Source: Cellvibrio japonicus Ueda107
GTDB taxonomy: Bacteria > Pseudomonadota > Gammaproteobacteria > Pseudomonadales > Cellvibrionaceae
Assembly: GCF_000019225.1 (NCBI RefSeq)
Contig: NC_010995.1
Span: 4,472,501-4,536,500 of the forward strand
Length of the DNA: 64,000 nucleotides
Direction of reading: 5' to 3'
A program made the position numbers and the translations under genes. The first letter of the stretch is position 1. Every line of letters begins with the position of its first letter. The notes under the pieces are model-generated. The model did not search any database. It had not been told where the DNA came from and saw only the letters and a program-made list of their open reading frames with translations. Shown piece after piece: positions 49,169 through 58,680 of this stretch.

Positions 49169-51019
49169 TCAGGGCTTGCGCTGCATGAACAGCGCGCGCT
49201 GGGCTTTGCGCGCCAGGGCCTGTTCGGTCGCATCCTGCTCCTTGCCGCCCCGGTCTTCCACTTGCATGAGCGGCGGGAAATCCGGGTCGTTTTCGATGCC
49301 GGGCCGAACCTCCACAATTCCCATCTCGGGAAAGCGGTGGATCATATTGGCCAGTTGCTGGTCGTGGGGCCCCAGGGTGCGGTTCCAATCCGAGCGCTTG
49401 TTAAAGGCGGCCAGGCGCTGGCTGCGCTCAAGCGAGGTATCCATCACCTGCGCATAACTCTCCTCGCTCAGCACCTGGTTGGGTACCCGCGCCGGCCAGA
49501 AGGTGGGCAGGTAAGGATCGTATTGCGCGTCGTAACCGGAGCGGCAACTGGCGGTATCCGTCTGCCAGGGCACCGCCATCCAGCGGGTGATAGCGCCGGG
49601 GAACTGGGCGTAGAGCGGACCGTTGTAGGACAGGGCCTCAGCCGGGGTCAGGGTGGTGCCATAGTCAGGTTCCGGATCATCGGCCGGGCGATGGCGCCAG
49701 CGGTAGGGCTCCATGTACATGGTGGCATGGCGCACGGGCCAGGTCATTTCACAACCGGGGTGGAAGGCATCGGCCAGGCAAAACTCCAGCGCCGCCTTAT
49801 CCAGGCTCGCGGGCTGCTCTTCCAGCGGAACCTCATCGAGTGAACCGGGGGGCACATAGGCGGGATCGTAATCGGCGACAAACTGCCCCTTGGCCCAATA
49901 GTCCAACAGCGCCAGTTGGGTATTGGTCAGGTAATTCATCGCATTGGTCACCGCCGGCATGGGGATGTCCATGGCATCACCGTAGACCCAGGGCCAGGGT
50001 TTCATGGACACATCCCCTGCAGCCGGGTTGCGAAATGCATTGGCTAGCGTCCGACGCAACTCGGCATAGGTGTCACCGGCCATGGACAGCTTGTGTAAAT
50101 ACTCGGGTGCCAGGAAATGCTGGGGCATGCCATAACCGAACCCGGCGGCAAATCCGGCATTCATCCACTGCAAATCGCACATGGCCTTGAGGATGGGGTA
50201 GATATCATCGCGGAATGACGGGCAGGTAGGGGCTGGCAACTGGCCCGCGGTAATGGCCAGATCGGTCATCAGGGCATACATGGTGCGCACGGACTTTTGC
50301 TGGGGCCCGTAATTGGGCGGTGCCACCACGATCCACGCGGGAGCCACCTCCAGTGGCTGGCCATCCAGGATGACCCGGGCGGTGACGGGACCATCGCTGG
50401 TGTCATCGTACCAGCCATCATTGTTAGCAAAGGTGGTCGGCGGCTTGTTATCGATAGAGGCCGATTTACCCAGGCCGCCAAATACCCGCAGGCGCCCCTT
50501 GGCATCGGTGCGCAGCTCACCCAGGGGTACCTCGGTATCCATAAATGTCCCGCCGCTGAAATGGTAGTCGGGCCCCTGGGCAGCGGGTGTTGCAATAGTC
50601 CTGGCACCGGGGGTGATGGACAAGCGCTGGCGCTCGACCTTGACGTTCGCATTGCGCCTTGTTGATGGCGTGGCCGTCGCCGCTTCGGGAATATCCAGCG
50701 CCAGTTCAAAGTTGTACCAGCCGGCCTTGTGATTGGCGACCTCAACTGTCCATTCGATATGGGTGGCACTATCCATCACCAGCTCACGCACCACCTGCCC
50801 CCTGGCGTTGTAACCATAGAGGCGGAACTCCGCCACTTCGCGTTTAAGTGCACCGGTGGAATCGCGATAAAAACCCGGCGGCTGAGGATAGGGATCGGGC
50901 ACCTGCGGGCCGATATAAAAACCTTCTTCTTTCTTGGAATTCCCTACCCGGGCAATACCAATTGCAGGGTGGATCTTGGCGTACACAATATGGTTATCTG
51001 TTTGTTCTGTTGCAGTCAT
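49169..51019 (-). CDS. LodA/GoxA-like amino-acid oxidase with cysteine tryptophylquinone
   Basis: 616 residues from ATG 51019 (AAAGGAAAG upstream); the longer frame adds residues without a ribosome site. It opens KIHPAIGIARVGNS, the family signature, then GFYIGPQVPDPYPQPPGFYRD. The two cofactor residues are in place: Cys423 in FHPGCEMTWP and Trp485 in AVPWQTDTASC, 62 apart (65 in LodA). LodA oxidises lysine at the epsilon position and GoxA oxidises glycine, releasing H2O2 with antibacterial effect. There is no Sec signal, as in LodA. Substrate here is unknown. It is the third gene of a four-gene operon. Confidence 0.9.
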   Translation of the reverse strand: MTATEQTDNHIVYAKIHPAIGIARVGNSKKEEGFYIGPQVPDPYPQPPGFYRDSTGALKREVAEFRLYGYNARGQVVRELVMDSATHIEWTVEVANHKAGWYNFELALDIPEAATATPSTRRNANVKVERQRLSITPGARTIATPAAQGPDYHFSGGTFMDTEVPLGELRTDAKGRLRVFGGLGKSASIDNKPPTTFANNDGWYDDTSDGPVTARVILDGQPLEVAPAWIVVAPPNYGPQQKSVRTMYALMTDLAITAGQLPAPTCPSFRDDIYPILKAMCDLQWMNAGFAAGFGYGMPQHFLAPEYLHKLSMAGDTYAELRRTLANAFRNPAAGDVSMKPWPWVYGDAMDIPMPAVTNAMNYLTNTQLALLDYWAKGQFVADYDPAYVPPGSLDEVPLEEQPASLDKAALEFCLADAFHPGCEMTWPVRHATMYMEPYRWRHRPADDPEPDYGTTLTPAEALSYNGPLYAQFPGAITRWMAVPWQTDTASCRSGYDAQYDPYLPTFWPARVPNQVLSEESYAQVMDTSLERSQRLAAFNKRSDWNRTLGPHDQQLANMIHRFPEMGIVEVRPGIENDPDFPPLMQVEDRGGKEQDATEQALARKAQRALFMQRKP

Positions 51020-51094
51020 TGGTGTCTTTCCTTTTGTACCAGCGATAAAGAAAAAACGGATTCCCGTAGTTGTATTACAGGAATCCGTCATGGC

Positions 51095-52615
51095 CTATTT
51101 GGCAGCGGGTGACGTCGCAAAACTAAAAATAAAACTGTAATCCGTTGCGTAAGCCTTACCGCCCAGCTGTGCCCTGGCATCGCGCGCGACACTGGCATAG
51201 GCATGGCAGGACAAACAGTTAAAACCCTGTGCGTAGGTTTCCAGCATGGTATTGGCAACCGGCACGGTATTGAGCGATGGCGTTTCACCGCTGATCGATA
51301 AGGGCGTCAGCGGCGGATTGCCCGGTGGTGCATTGTCATTCACCGCCGCCGATGACCAGAGCACATTCACCAGCTGGTAATGGGTATACACCGAATCGGC
51401 ATTGCTGCTGGCAATCAGTTGTTGTACTGCGCGGTTGAGCGAGGCCACGTGGTTATCGGTGGAATCCTTGATCGCAAAATCGCGGCTCACCTGGATGGGA
51501 TAGGCCGGACAGTTGCCGCTAGTATCCAGATAATACGCGGGCGATACATTCACGTGGCAGGAGGTTTGGGTAACCGATGTGCCATTTTCAACCTTGGCCT
51601 TGCAACCCGCCGGCACCGGTTTGACCGTGCAGCTGTTGCTATAGAAGGTGTAATCGCCATCCACCGTGCCATCACTTTTAATACTGGCAGTATCCGGCGC
51701 ATTGTCCTTGTGCTCAAACGTGGCCCAGATCCACTGCGGTTGCGATGCGGTCTTGCGGATAATGTGCATGCCCACTAACGCAATCGTGCTCGCGTGGCAA
51801 TCCTTGGAAACCGGATCGTAAATCACACTGGTACTGAGCTTGTAATTTTTCCACTTGGGATTTTGTGGATCGCTCACGCTCAGCCAGGCCGCTTTAATCT
51901 CCAACCCACCCAGCACCTTGTCGTGGCCCAGGGGCATGGCAATATTCTTGTTCTGCTGGATATGGGCAGCCTGGGTATTGGCGTTATACAAACCATTATT
52001 ATTGATGTAATCGTACTCGTCCTTGCCAATCAGGATTTCGTAATACACCAGGTTGCCACTCTTATCCGCCAGCCAATTGGGATTGTTGCCGGGAAATGCC
52101 TGCGAGGCCTCCTTACTCATATTAAAACTGCCCGGCATGCGGCTCGCCTGCATAACGCGCAAGCCCAGTGTCTGGGATATTTTTTGACAGCTGGATGGCA
52201 CATCGGGCGTATGTCCCCAGGGCAGGGGTGGTTGGGCGTTTGCACGAAATACACTCTTGCTATTGGCATAGGTTTCCCACACCGAGGTTTGGTGCAAACC
52301 CGGCTCACCAAACACAGACGCAGACGCCGTCTTATCCGGCTCACCCGGATGGCTGGCATCGACCGGCCAGTTCAGGCCAATAAACGTTTGCCAGGCAAAA
52401 CAATTCACACCATCTTGCGAAGTGATGGGTGTATCCCCCGGTGTGTTGTAATTAACCGCCGGTTTATTCAGGCAGGGAAAGCTGATTGGCGCACTGCTGC
52501 TGGACACCGTGCTCACGGCGGGAGCGTCAACCGCTGCGGATGACTCCTGTACCGGTTGCTGGCAGGCAGCCACCAGCAAACCGGTGGTAACCCCTATCAG
52601 TAATGTATGCTTCAT
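51095..52615 (-). CDS. Lipoprotein with a c-type haem motif
   Basis: 506 residues. Lipoprotein signal LLVAACQQP with Cys18. A long region without a recognised family contains NCFAWQTFIGLNWPVDASHPGEPDKTA and PQPQWIWATFEHKDNAPD-like segments (FEHKDN is clear). Near the C-terminus, FNCLSCHAYAS is a CxxCH haem-binding motif (Cys467). It is therefore probably a membrane-tethered, periplasm-facing cytochrome-like protein. It lies between the unknown 580-residue gene and the LodA-like gene with small gaps, so an electron-transfer or accessory role in the oxidase system is inferred. Confidence 0.7.
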   Translation of the reverse strand: MKHTLLIGVTTGLLVAACQQPVQESSAAVDAPAVSTVSSSSAPISFPCLNKPAVNYNTPGDTPITSQDGVNCFAWQTFIGLNWPVDASHPGEPDKTASASVFGEPGLHQTSVWETYANSKSVFRANAQPPLPWGHTPDVPSSCQKISQTLGLRVMQASRMPGSFNMSKEASQAFPGNNPNWLADKSGNLVYYEILIGKDEYDYINNNGLYNANTQAAHIQQNKNIAMPLGHDKVLGGLEIKAAWLSVSDPQNPKWKNYKLSTSVIYDPVSKDCHASTIALVGMHIIRKTASQPQWIWATFEHKDNAPDTASIKSDGTVDGDYTFYSNSCTVKPVPAGCKAKVENGTSVTQTSCHVNVSPAYYLDTSGNCPAYPIQVSRDFAIKDSTDNHVASLNRAVQQLIASSNADSVYTHYQLVNVLWSSAAVNDNAPPGNPPLTPLSISGETPSLNTVPVANTMLETYAQGFNCLSCHAYASVARDARAQLGGKAYATDYSFIFSFATSPAAK

Positions 52616-52618
52616 GGA

Positions 52619-54361
52619 TTAGTTTCCTTTTGCAGTCACAAACAACACACCCGGCAACGGCAAGGGCATATCACATGCGGGGTTGCGCACCGTCACACCT
52701 TTAAAGCCGGGACTTACCCCCGGCGCGACACTGATGCTGATAATGTAATTAAACAGTCCATCACCACCGGCGCTTTTTCCCGCCGGTGTCCCATCAGCAG
52801 TCTCTATGGCCGTTACTGTCACACTGATGCCCGGCTCGCTATTGCCCTGTGCATCCCAGAATGCAATTTGCGCCTCCTGGAAATTGTCATTGGCGTAACT
52901 GACCTGCAAAGCCATATTGGTGAGTGTTTGACCCTGGGCAATTTGTACCGGCAATTGCACAAACGGGGGAAAGGGGTTCACTGCCTGCATGGCCAGCAAT
53001 ACCGGGTTTGCCAACAGCATGCTCACCTGGCCGTTGGTATTACCGGTTTTATCAGTCACCGGTGGTAAAAATGCTTGCGAAGGTTCACCTGTAGCGGGGG
53101 CAATCGCTGTTCCCGCCAGGCATACATGGAATGTTTCTGCAATTTGACCCGCATAGAGAATCGGCACAGGCACCTGGGAACTGCCGGGCACGGCGTTGCC
53201 AATCAAAATATCACTGACGGTATAACCCAGTTCTTCCGGTACTGAAAATTCCGCATGCAATATCTGGTCGTAAGTCGTACCTGCCTGTTGGGCGGTGCGA
53301 CCGCGAATGACCTTATAGAATTGGCCGGCATCCTTACCATCGGGTGTCTTATAGCTGCTGAAATCCGGGCGCTGCAAATACAAACCCACCGGGTTGGTTA
53401 AGGTGATTTTCACACCCAGGTTTTTCACCAACTGGTTTGCCTGCAAACCGATATGCGGATCACTGTTGCGATAAGCGCGTCCATAGGCACCGGCGCATAC
53501 CATACGCTGCATGTTGTACTGGTCCGGCGGCAAATCGCGCAACAGGGTTGCCTGTGCCGCCAACATAATTTCCGCACCGATGGTGTTCGGTGGGCTGGTG
53601 AGATGCACAGCACCGCCATAGGTTTCTGTCGCCACCGTACCGGAATTCCATTTATTCAAGGGGTTATAGGCAGGGCGCCCTGTTGTCGGATCGATAACAA
53701 ATCCCTTGCCATCGGCTGATGGCAATTGCAAATCCTCCAGCACCACATTCGGGCTCACCAATTGCTGGTAAAGCGCCAATACTTTTTCCGGTGAAACCTG
53801 CCACAGGGTAAACCAGTACTCCGGATTCTCGCAGGTAAACGCAATCTTGGTAATTTTTCCATCGGCATTGCGCGTCACGGACCACTCACAATATTCATCC
53901 AACCAACCGCGCGGCCCTTTAGGATCGTACTGTACCCACTCAGCAATCGACTGCTGCCAATTCAAATTAGGGCAGCGCTTGCTGGGAATAATAAACGGCA
54001 AACCTGTGGGAAACGCCTTCGATTGCGGAACATTGCCAAAATCCGCCAGCGCAAAAACCTGCGCATTCGCCATTTGATAAGGACTTTTTTCAGCCGCCGA
54101 AAAATAAATTTTCAAGCGGTTGGGAAAAGCCGTCCAAAAAATAGGTTCAACCGGATTAGCTGCGGTAATATCCGCCTGTTTGGGATTCACATACCAATCG
54201 CAGGGAGCCTGGTAATCCACAGTCCAGGGATTGCTAACCAGGGCAGCCTGGGTATACGCATCAATTGCCAAATCCCAATTTTGGTTGAGTTGCTGCTGCA
54301 GGGAGGGGTTGTCGCTGAAATCCTGAATTAATGCAGGAGTGGAAAATGTAAACGCTGACAT
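52619..54361 (-). CDS. Large protein of unknown function, first gene of the LodAB-like operon
   Basis: 580 residues from ATG 54361 with AAGGAA upstream. No signal peptide or membrane helix is seen. I do not recognise the family. Rich in Asn, Pro, Gln and aromatics, with several beta-type segments; a conserved-looking core is TYGGAVHLTSPPNTIGAEIMLAAQATLLRDLPPDQYNMQRMVCAGAYGRAYRNSDPHIG. The C-terminal 120 residues (GQTLTNMALQVSYANDNFQEAQIAFWD and FNYIISISVAPGVSPGFKGVTV) look like an immunoglobulin-type beta domain. The stop is 3 bases before the cytochrome-like gene, so they are co-transcribed. It may be a partner or a target-binding subunit of the oxidase. Confidence 0.65.
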   Translation of the reverse strand: MSAFTFSTPALIQDFSDNPSLQQQLNQNWDLAIDAYTQAALVSNPWTVDYQAPCDWYVNPKQADITAANPVEPIFWTAFPNRLKIYFSAAEKSPYQMANAQVFALADFGNVPQSKAFPTGLPFIIPSKRCPNLNWQQSIAEWVQYDPKGPRGWLDEYCEWSVTRNADGKITKIAFTCENPEYWFTLWQVSPEKVLALYQQLVSPNVVLEDLQLPSADGKGFVIDPTTGRPAYNPLNKWNSGTVATETYGGAVHLTSPPNTIGAEIMLAAQATLLRDLPPDQYNMQRMVCAGAYGRAYRNSDPHIGLQANQLVKNLGVKITLTNPVGLYLQRPDFSSYKTPDGKDAGQFYKVIRGRTAQQAGTTYDQILHAEFSVPEELGYTVSDILIGNAVPGSSQVPVPILYAGQIAETFHVCLAGTAIAPATGEPSQAFLPPVTDKTGNTNGQVSMLLANPVLLAMQAVNPFPPFVQLPVQIAQGQTLTNMALQVSYANDNFQEAQIAFWDAQGNSEPGISVTVTAIETADGTPAGKSAGGDGLFNYIISISVAPGVSPGFKGVTVRNPACDMPLPLPGVLFVTAKGN

Positions 54362-54687
54362 ATAAAAATTCCTTGTACATCGACATGTATTGGATAAGTG
54401 ATGATCCATAGAAAAGCGCAGCCAAGATGCGCAATCGCTGTATTAACCCGGCATCATCCCTAGGCCAAGTTAACAGTAAAGCACCCCACCCCGAGTATTC
54501 CACCTGGAAATATTACAAAGGATTACAGGGATTGTTTTTTAAACAGCGGATTATGTTGATTGTGGCGGCAATACTAAAACTATTGTCAGTGAGTTTATCG
54601 AAGTAATTAGAACCATCGGTACGCGCAATAATACTGTACCTCGCTTGTATGCATGCAGATAGTTACGGTATTGCGTCTATAATTACC
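54362..54687. other. Intergenic region between the LodA-type operon and IS66
   Basis: No gene is supported. It should hold the promoter of the LodAB-like operon. AGATAGTTACGGTAT at 54657-54671 matches 14301-14315 exactly. TTACGGTA (54663-54670) and TACCGTAA (54684-54691) form an inverted repeat that runs into the IS66 left end. Confidence 0.4.
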
Positions 54688-54767
54688 GTAAGCGCCTAAC
54701 TAACCCCATCTATCGAGTTAATTGTTTTTTTACTAAGGTACTTTTCCTAAATTCACCAGGAGGCCTT

Positions 54768-55082
54768 ATGAAAAAACGTAACGAAGAACAATGGCGAGCA
54801 CTGTTTGCGCAGCACGACGCCAGCGGTGTATCAGCAGCCGTTTTTTGTAAGCAGAACGAGCTGTGCCCCAAATACTTCAGCTTGCGCCGCAAACAATTGG
54901 CAAAGATGGCCAGTAAAGAGGAAGCCGGTTTTGTTCGTGTAAAAGTAAAGCCCAAAATACCGCACGAAGCTTCTGGTGTGAAGGCTGCATCACTGACCAT
55001 TCGCCATCATGTAGGCCAGCTTGAATTTGGCACACTACCGCCACCTCAGTGGCTGGCCCAATTGCTCAGGGCGTTGGCATGA
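54768..55082 (+). CDS. tnpA: IS66 accessory protein TnpA
   Basis: 104 residues, ATG 54768 with AGGAGG before it. Short helix-turn-helix type protein (EEQWRALFAQHDASGVSAAVFCKQNELCPKYFSLRRKQL). TnpA is required for IS66 transposition and probably binds DNA. Its TGA overlaps the tnpB ATG by 4 bases, giving translational coupling. Confidence 0.9.
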   Translation: MKKRNEEQWRALFAQHDASGVSAAVFCKQNELCPKYFSLRRKQLAKMASKEEAGFVRVKVKPKIPHEASGVKAASLTIRHHVGQLEFGTLPPPQWLAQLLRALA

Positions 55083-55429
55083 TCCAGTGGGATGATGTGC
55101 CGGTATACGTACACCGGCAACCGGTGGATTTTCGCAAATCCATTAATGGGTTGAGTGTCTTGGTGCAGGAGTCCATGGCACTGGAGGTATTTTCCCGATC
55201 CGTGTTTGTGTTTGGCAATCGCACCCGCAATAAAATAAAAATCCTCTACTGGGATAAAACCGGGTTTTGTCTGTGGTACAAGCGGCTGGAAAAAGACAAA
55301 TTCAAATGGCCACGCCGGGGCGATGACGTGTTATCCCTCACCAATGAACAGTTCGATTGGTTATTACGTGGATTGGATATCGAAAAGCTACAACCGCATA
55401 CTGAAAAATATTTCTTTTCTGTCAGTTAA
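55079..55429 (+). CDS. tnpB: IS66 Orf2-like protein TnpB
   Basis: 116 residues from ATG 55079, which overlaps the tnpA stop; the longer frame from 55049 lies inside tnpA. It has the IS66 Orf2 pattern: VDFRKSINGLSVLVQ, VFVFGNRTRNKIKILYWDKTGFCLWYKRLEKDKF and LLRGLDIEKLQPH. Needed for transposition; biochemical role unclear. Confidence 0.92.
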   Translation: MIQWDDVPVYVHRQPVDFRKSINGLSVLVQESMALEVFSRSVFVFGNRTRNKIKILYWDKTGFCLWYKRLEKDKFKWPRRGDDVLSLTNEQFDWLLRGLDIEKLQPHTEKYFFSVS

Positions 55430-55467
55430 TGCTATCAACCTGTGCATGGGTTTTATAAAATATACCC

Positions 55468-57051
55468 ATGAAAAATATTTCTGACCTTGTGCAAGAAAAT
55501 ATCGAACTGCAAAAAATAGTTGCGAATAAAGACGACATTATTTCATTGCATGAGAGATCCCTTCAAGAAAAAGAACAATCCCTTCACGCCAAAGAAAAGC
55601 GCATTCGCCTCCTTGAGGAATACATCCTCTCGCTTCAGCAAAAACAATTTGGCAGTTCCAGTGAAAAGCAGGAAGTGCTTCAAGCGGAGCTGGTCTTTAC
55701 CGAAGCGGAGGATACCGCGGAAGCCGAAGCCCCTGAACAAGTGGATGCCTTTGCCGATGACACGGTTGTTGTAGCGGAGCATAAACGCAAGAAGAAACGT
55801 GCATCCATTCCCAAAGAGCTACATCGTATCGAGATTACCCACGATCTGCCTGAGGATCAAAAATGCTGTCCGCACGATGGATCGTTATTAAAACCCATCG
55901 GTTTTGAATCCCACGAACAATTAGACATTATCCCCGCCAGTGTTCGGGTGTTACATCACAAACGATTGAAATACGCCTGCCCCTGTTGCGAAAACTATCT
56001 TGTGACCGCAAAGAAACCCGCACAACCGATTGAAAAAAGTATCGCCTCACCCGGGCTGTTGGCCCATATTGCCACGCAAAAATATGTAGATGCCATGCCG
56101 CTGTATCGCCAGACGGACATTTTCAAACGTATTGGTGTGGAGATGGATCGCACTACACTCGCCAACTGGATGATCCGTTGTGGAAACCTGGTGCAGCCAT
56201 TAATTAACTTGCTGCACGAAAGAATGTTGGAACAAACGATTCTTCATGCGGATGAAACGCGTGTGCAGGTGTTGAATGAAACCGGTCGTGCGGCTGAAAC
56301 ACAGAGTTTTATGTGGGTATTGCGCAGTACGCAACCCACGTGTGCAGCAGTGCTTTATCGCTACGAACCGACACGCAGTGGAAAAGTAATCACGGAATTG
56401 CTACGTGATTTTAATGGCGCACTCATGACCGATGGCTATGCAGCTTACAACGCACCTTGTGAAAAAAAGGGTATTACCCATTTAGCCTGTTGGGCACATG
56501 CGCGTCGCAAGTTTATCGAGGCACAAAAAATCCAGGCGAAGGGAAAAACCGGTAAAGCAGATCAAGCGATTGCGTTTATCCAGCAGCTCTATGGAATAGA
56601 AAAGGCGATTAAGGACAAAACGCCGGAAGAAAAATATCAACTGAGACAAACACAATCGCTGCCGGTGTTACAAAAAATAAAAGTCTGGTTGGATAAAGGC
56701 TTGGCACATTCACCGCCACAATCGTTGATTGGAAAGGCATTGCATTATTTGCATGAACAATGGCCGAAGCTGGTTCGCTATGTGGAATCGGGGGATTATC
56801 CGATTGATAACAATGCAGCGGAGAATGCAATCCGCCCGTTTGTGATTGGGCGAAAAAACTGGCTATTCTCCACAAGTCCCAAAGGGGCCACGGCGAGTGC
56901 AAATTTATACAGTGTGATTGAAACCGCCAAGGCCAATGGGCTGGAGCCTTATGGGTATTTAAAAACAATCTTCACTGAATTACCCAATGCGACAAGCCTC
57001 GAACAGATCGAGGCATTATTACCGTGGAATTACAAGGATGGGGTTAGTTAG
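55468..57051 (+). CDS. tnpC: IS66 transposase TnpC
   Basis: 527 residues. Long N-terminal coiled coil (LHERSLQEKEQSLHAKEKRIRLLEEYI), leucine-zipper/zinc-finger region with CCPHDG and CPCCENY, then the DDE core: Asp in ILHADETRVQVL, Asp in LMTDGYAAYN and Glu in NNAAENAIRPFVIGRKNWLFSTSPKGA. CHIC-like HHA motif THLACWAHARRKF lies between. The gene stops 8 bases before the IS right end. All catalytic residues are intact. Confidence 0.95.
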   Translation: MKNISDLVQENIELQKIVANKDDIISLHERSLQEKEQSLHAKEKRIRLLEEYILSLQQKQFGSSSEKQEVLQAELVFTEAEDTAEAEAPEQVDAFADDTVVVAEHKRKKKRASIPKELHRIEITHDLPEDQKCCPHDGSLLKPIGFESHEQLDIIPASVRVLHHKRLKYACPCCENYLVTAKKPAQPIEKSIASPGLLAHIATQKYVDAMPLYRQTDIFKRIGVEMDRTTLANWMIRCGNLVQPLINLLHERMLEQTILHADETRVQVLNETGRAAETQSFMWVLRSTQPTCAAVLYRYEPTRSGKVITELLRDFNGALMTDGYAAYNAPCEKKGITHLACWAHARRKFIEAQKIQAKGKTGKADQAIAFIQQLYGIEKAIKDKTPEEKYQLRQTQSLPVLQKIKVWLDKGLAHSPPQSLIGKALHYLHEQWPKLVRYVESGDYPIDNNAAENAIRPFVIGRKNWLFSTSPKGATASANLYSVIETAKANGLEPYGYLKTIFTELPNATSLEQIEALLPWNYKDGVS

Positions 57052-57182
57052 GCGTTTACCATATAAAATGTATACGGTTACATATGGTATTGTTAAAATG
57101 GCGTATCAGATATATGACTCGGTTCGCAAATTTGAGCTATTTCGGGTTAATTGATCCATAACCACAAAACACAGGAATAAAA

Positions 57183-58652
57183 ATGAAGAAGCTATTTTTC
57201 TTTTTGCTTTGTTTAGGAGTAGGAATGTCTTGTCATGCGCATGAAAATTTCATTACCCGACAAGACCATCAATTATTTGATGGTAAAAAATTATTTCGTT
57301 TTGCAGGAATTCAATTTCCAGAACTCCATAGAATTGAAGACGACAGCAAGGGTGTTTGTCATTTGGATCCGCGCGGCTGGGGGCAATTTTTTAAATGGCC
57401 GACAGCAGATGAACAAGAAAACTGGATTAAATCTTTGGTGCATACAGGGCACAAAGCTATGCGGGTTTATGTGCTTTCTATAGAGCAAGAGTTTGATCAT
57501 GCTTGTAACCGACAAACGCATATTATGAAACCTGCTACTCCAAATGCTATGCCCAGATTAAATCCTATAGCGATGGAACACTATGATCGAATGATTGCCT
57601 TAAGTGACAAATATGGATTACGTTTAATACTCCCCATTGTTGACCACTGGCCTTGGTGGGGAGGACGTGAGCAATTAGCAGCTTTCTATGGCGAAAAACC
57701 AGAAGATTTTTATAATACAAACAGTAAAACATTTAAGGCTTATTTGAATATTATTGAGCAGTTATTGACGCGTAAAAATACGATAACAGGAAGAGAATAT
57801 CGAGATGAAAAAGCAATCATGGCCTGGGAAACTGGTAATGAACTGCAAGATACAACAGCAGATTTTCTTCGCATTACGGCTGCACATATCAAAAATCTGG
57901 ATAAAAATCACCTGGTTGTAGATGGCACTTATAAAAAAATTAATGAGTTTGCCTTAAACGATCCCAACGTGGATATCATCTCCAATCATTATTATGAAAA
58001 TGCAGGCAATTTATCCCCATCTACGGTCACTGATGATTTAACCGCTATTAAAGGTAAGAAAGCTTACTTGATAGGAGAGTTTGGTCTGTTATCATCGCAG
58101 CAATTAGAAGAAATTATGAATGCTGCTGTTGATACCAAAATTAATGGCGCTAGTGCAGTTGGAGCATTTATTTGGGGCGGCAGAGGCCGTAGGCACAACG
58201 GTGGTTTTTACTGGCATCTCGAACCTGCCAATAATAAAACATACAGTTATCATCTACCTGGTTTTGCAGATGGAGATGCGAATGAAGAGATTACTGTGGT
58301 GAATATGGTGCGGCACGCTATTGCGAGAATGGATGGTGAAAAAGCTATGCGCCCACTTCCTATTCCTGAAGCACCATTATTGCGTACCATATTTTCGGAA
58401 AAAAATATCCAATGGCTGGGCTCTTCCACAGGCAGGCATTACACTGTCGAAAGGGCTGAAAATCCCAAAGGCCCCTGGAAAGTCATTGGAAAAAATATTT
58501 CTGATGGGAAAAATAAATTTAATCCTGATAGCGACAGCCTTTTTTCAGACAGTAGCAAATTTGAAGCGGGTAAAGAATATTTTTACCGTGTAACTGCTGT
58601 TAATGAAACTGGTGTATCGCACGCATCCAACATCCAATCCTTTAAGCGCTAG
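57183..58652 (+). CDS. Secreted GH5-type glycoside hydrolase with C-terminal beta domain
   Basis: 489 residues. A signal peptide (MKKLFFFLLCLGVGMSCHA) is followed by a clan GH-A barrel (about 25-390): LFRFAGIQFPEL, ILPIVDHWPWWGG, acid/base Glu in AWETGNELQDT, NHYYENAG and nucleophile Glu in LIGEFGLLSS. FIWGGRGRRHNGGFYWHLEP closes the barrel. Residues about 400-489 form a fibronectin-type beta domain (ITWLGS-like strand, YFYRVTAVNETGVSHAS). It is nearest in style to GH5 beta-mannanases, but the subfamily is not certain. The gene is visibly more AT-rich than the xylanases and is boxed between IS66 and a transposon end, suggesting transfer. Confidence 0.8.
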   Translation: MKKLFFFLLCLGVGMSCHAHENFITRQDHQLFDGKKLFRFAGIQFPELHRIEDDSKGVCHLDPRGWGQFFKWPTADEQENWIKSLVHTGHKAMRVYVLSIEQEFDHACNRQTHIMKPATPNAMPRLNPIAMEHYDRMIALSDKYGLRLILPIVDHWPWWGGREQLAAFYGEKPEDFYNTNSKTFKAYLNIIEQLLTRKNTITGREYRDEKAIMAWETGNELQDTTADFLRITAAHIKNLDKNHLVVDGTYKKINEFALNDPNVDIISNHYYENAGNLSPSTVTDDLTAIKGKKAYLIGEFGLLSSQQLEEIMNAAVDTKINGASAVGAFIWGGRGRRHNGGFYWHLEPANNKTYSYHLPGFADGDANEEITVVNMVRHAIARMDGEKAMRPLPIPEAPLLRTIFSEKNIQWLGSSTGRHYTVERAENPKGPWKVIGKNISDGKNKFNPDSDSLFSDSSKFEAGKEYFYRVTAVNETGVSHASNIQSFKR

Positions 58653-58680
58653 ATAAAAATAAGAGCTGTTTACCTAGATG

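Larger units (their letters stand above)
54688..57059 (+). mobile_element. IS66-family insertion sequence (2372 bp)
   Basis: Ends are GTAAGCGCCTAACTAACCCC at 54688 and the complement of GTAAACGCCTAACTAACCCC ending at 57059, with one mismatch in 20. GTAA is the usual IS66 terminus. It carries three genes in the family order (tnpA, tnpB, tnpC), all complete. The 8 bases on each side (TAATTACC, CATATAAA) do not match, so the usual 8-base target duplication is missing; the element may be old or a flank may have been rearranged. Confidence 0.92.
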
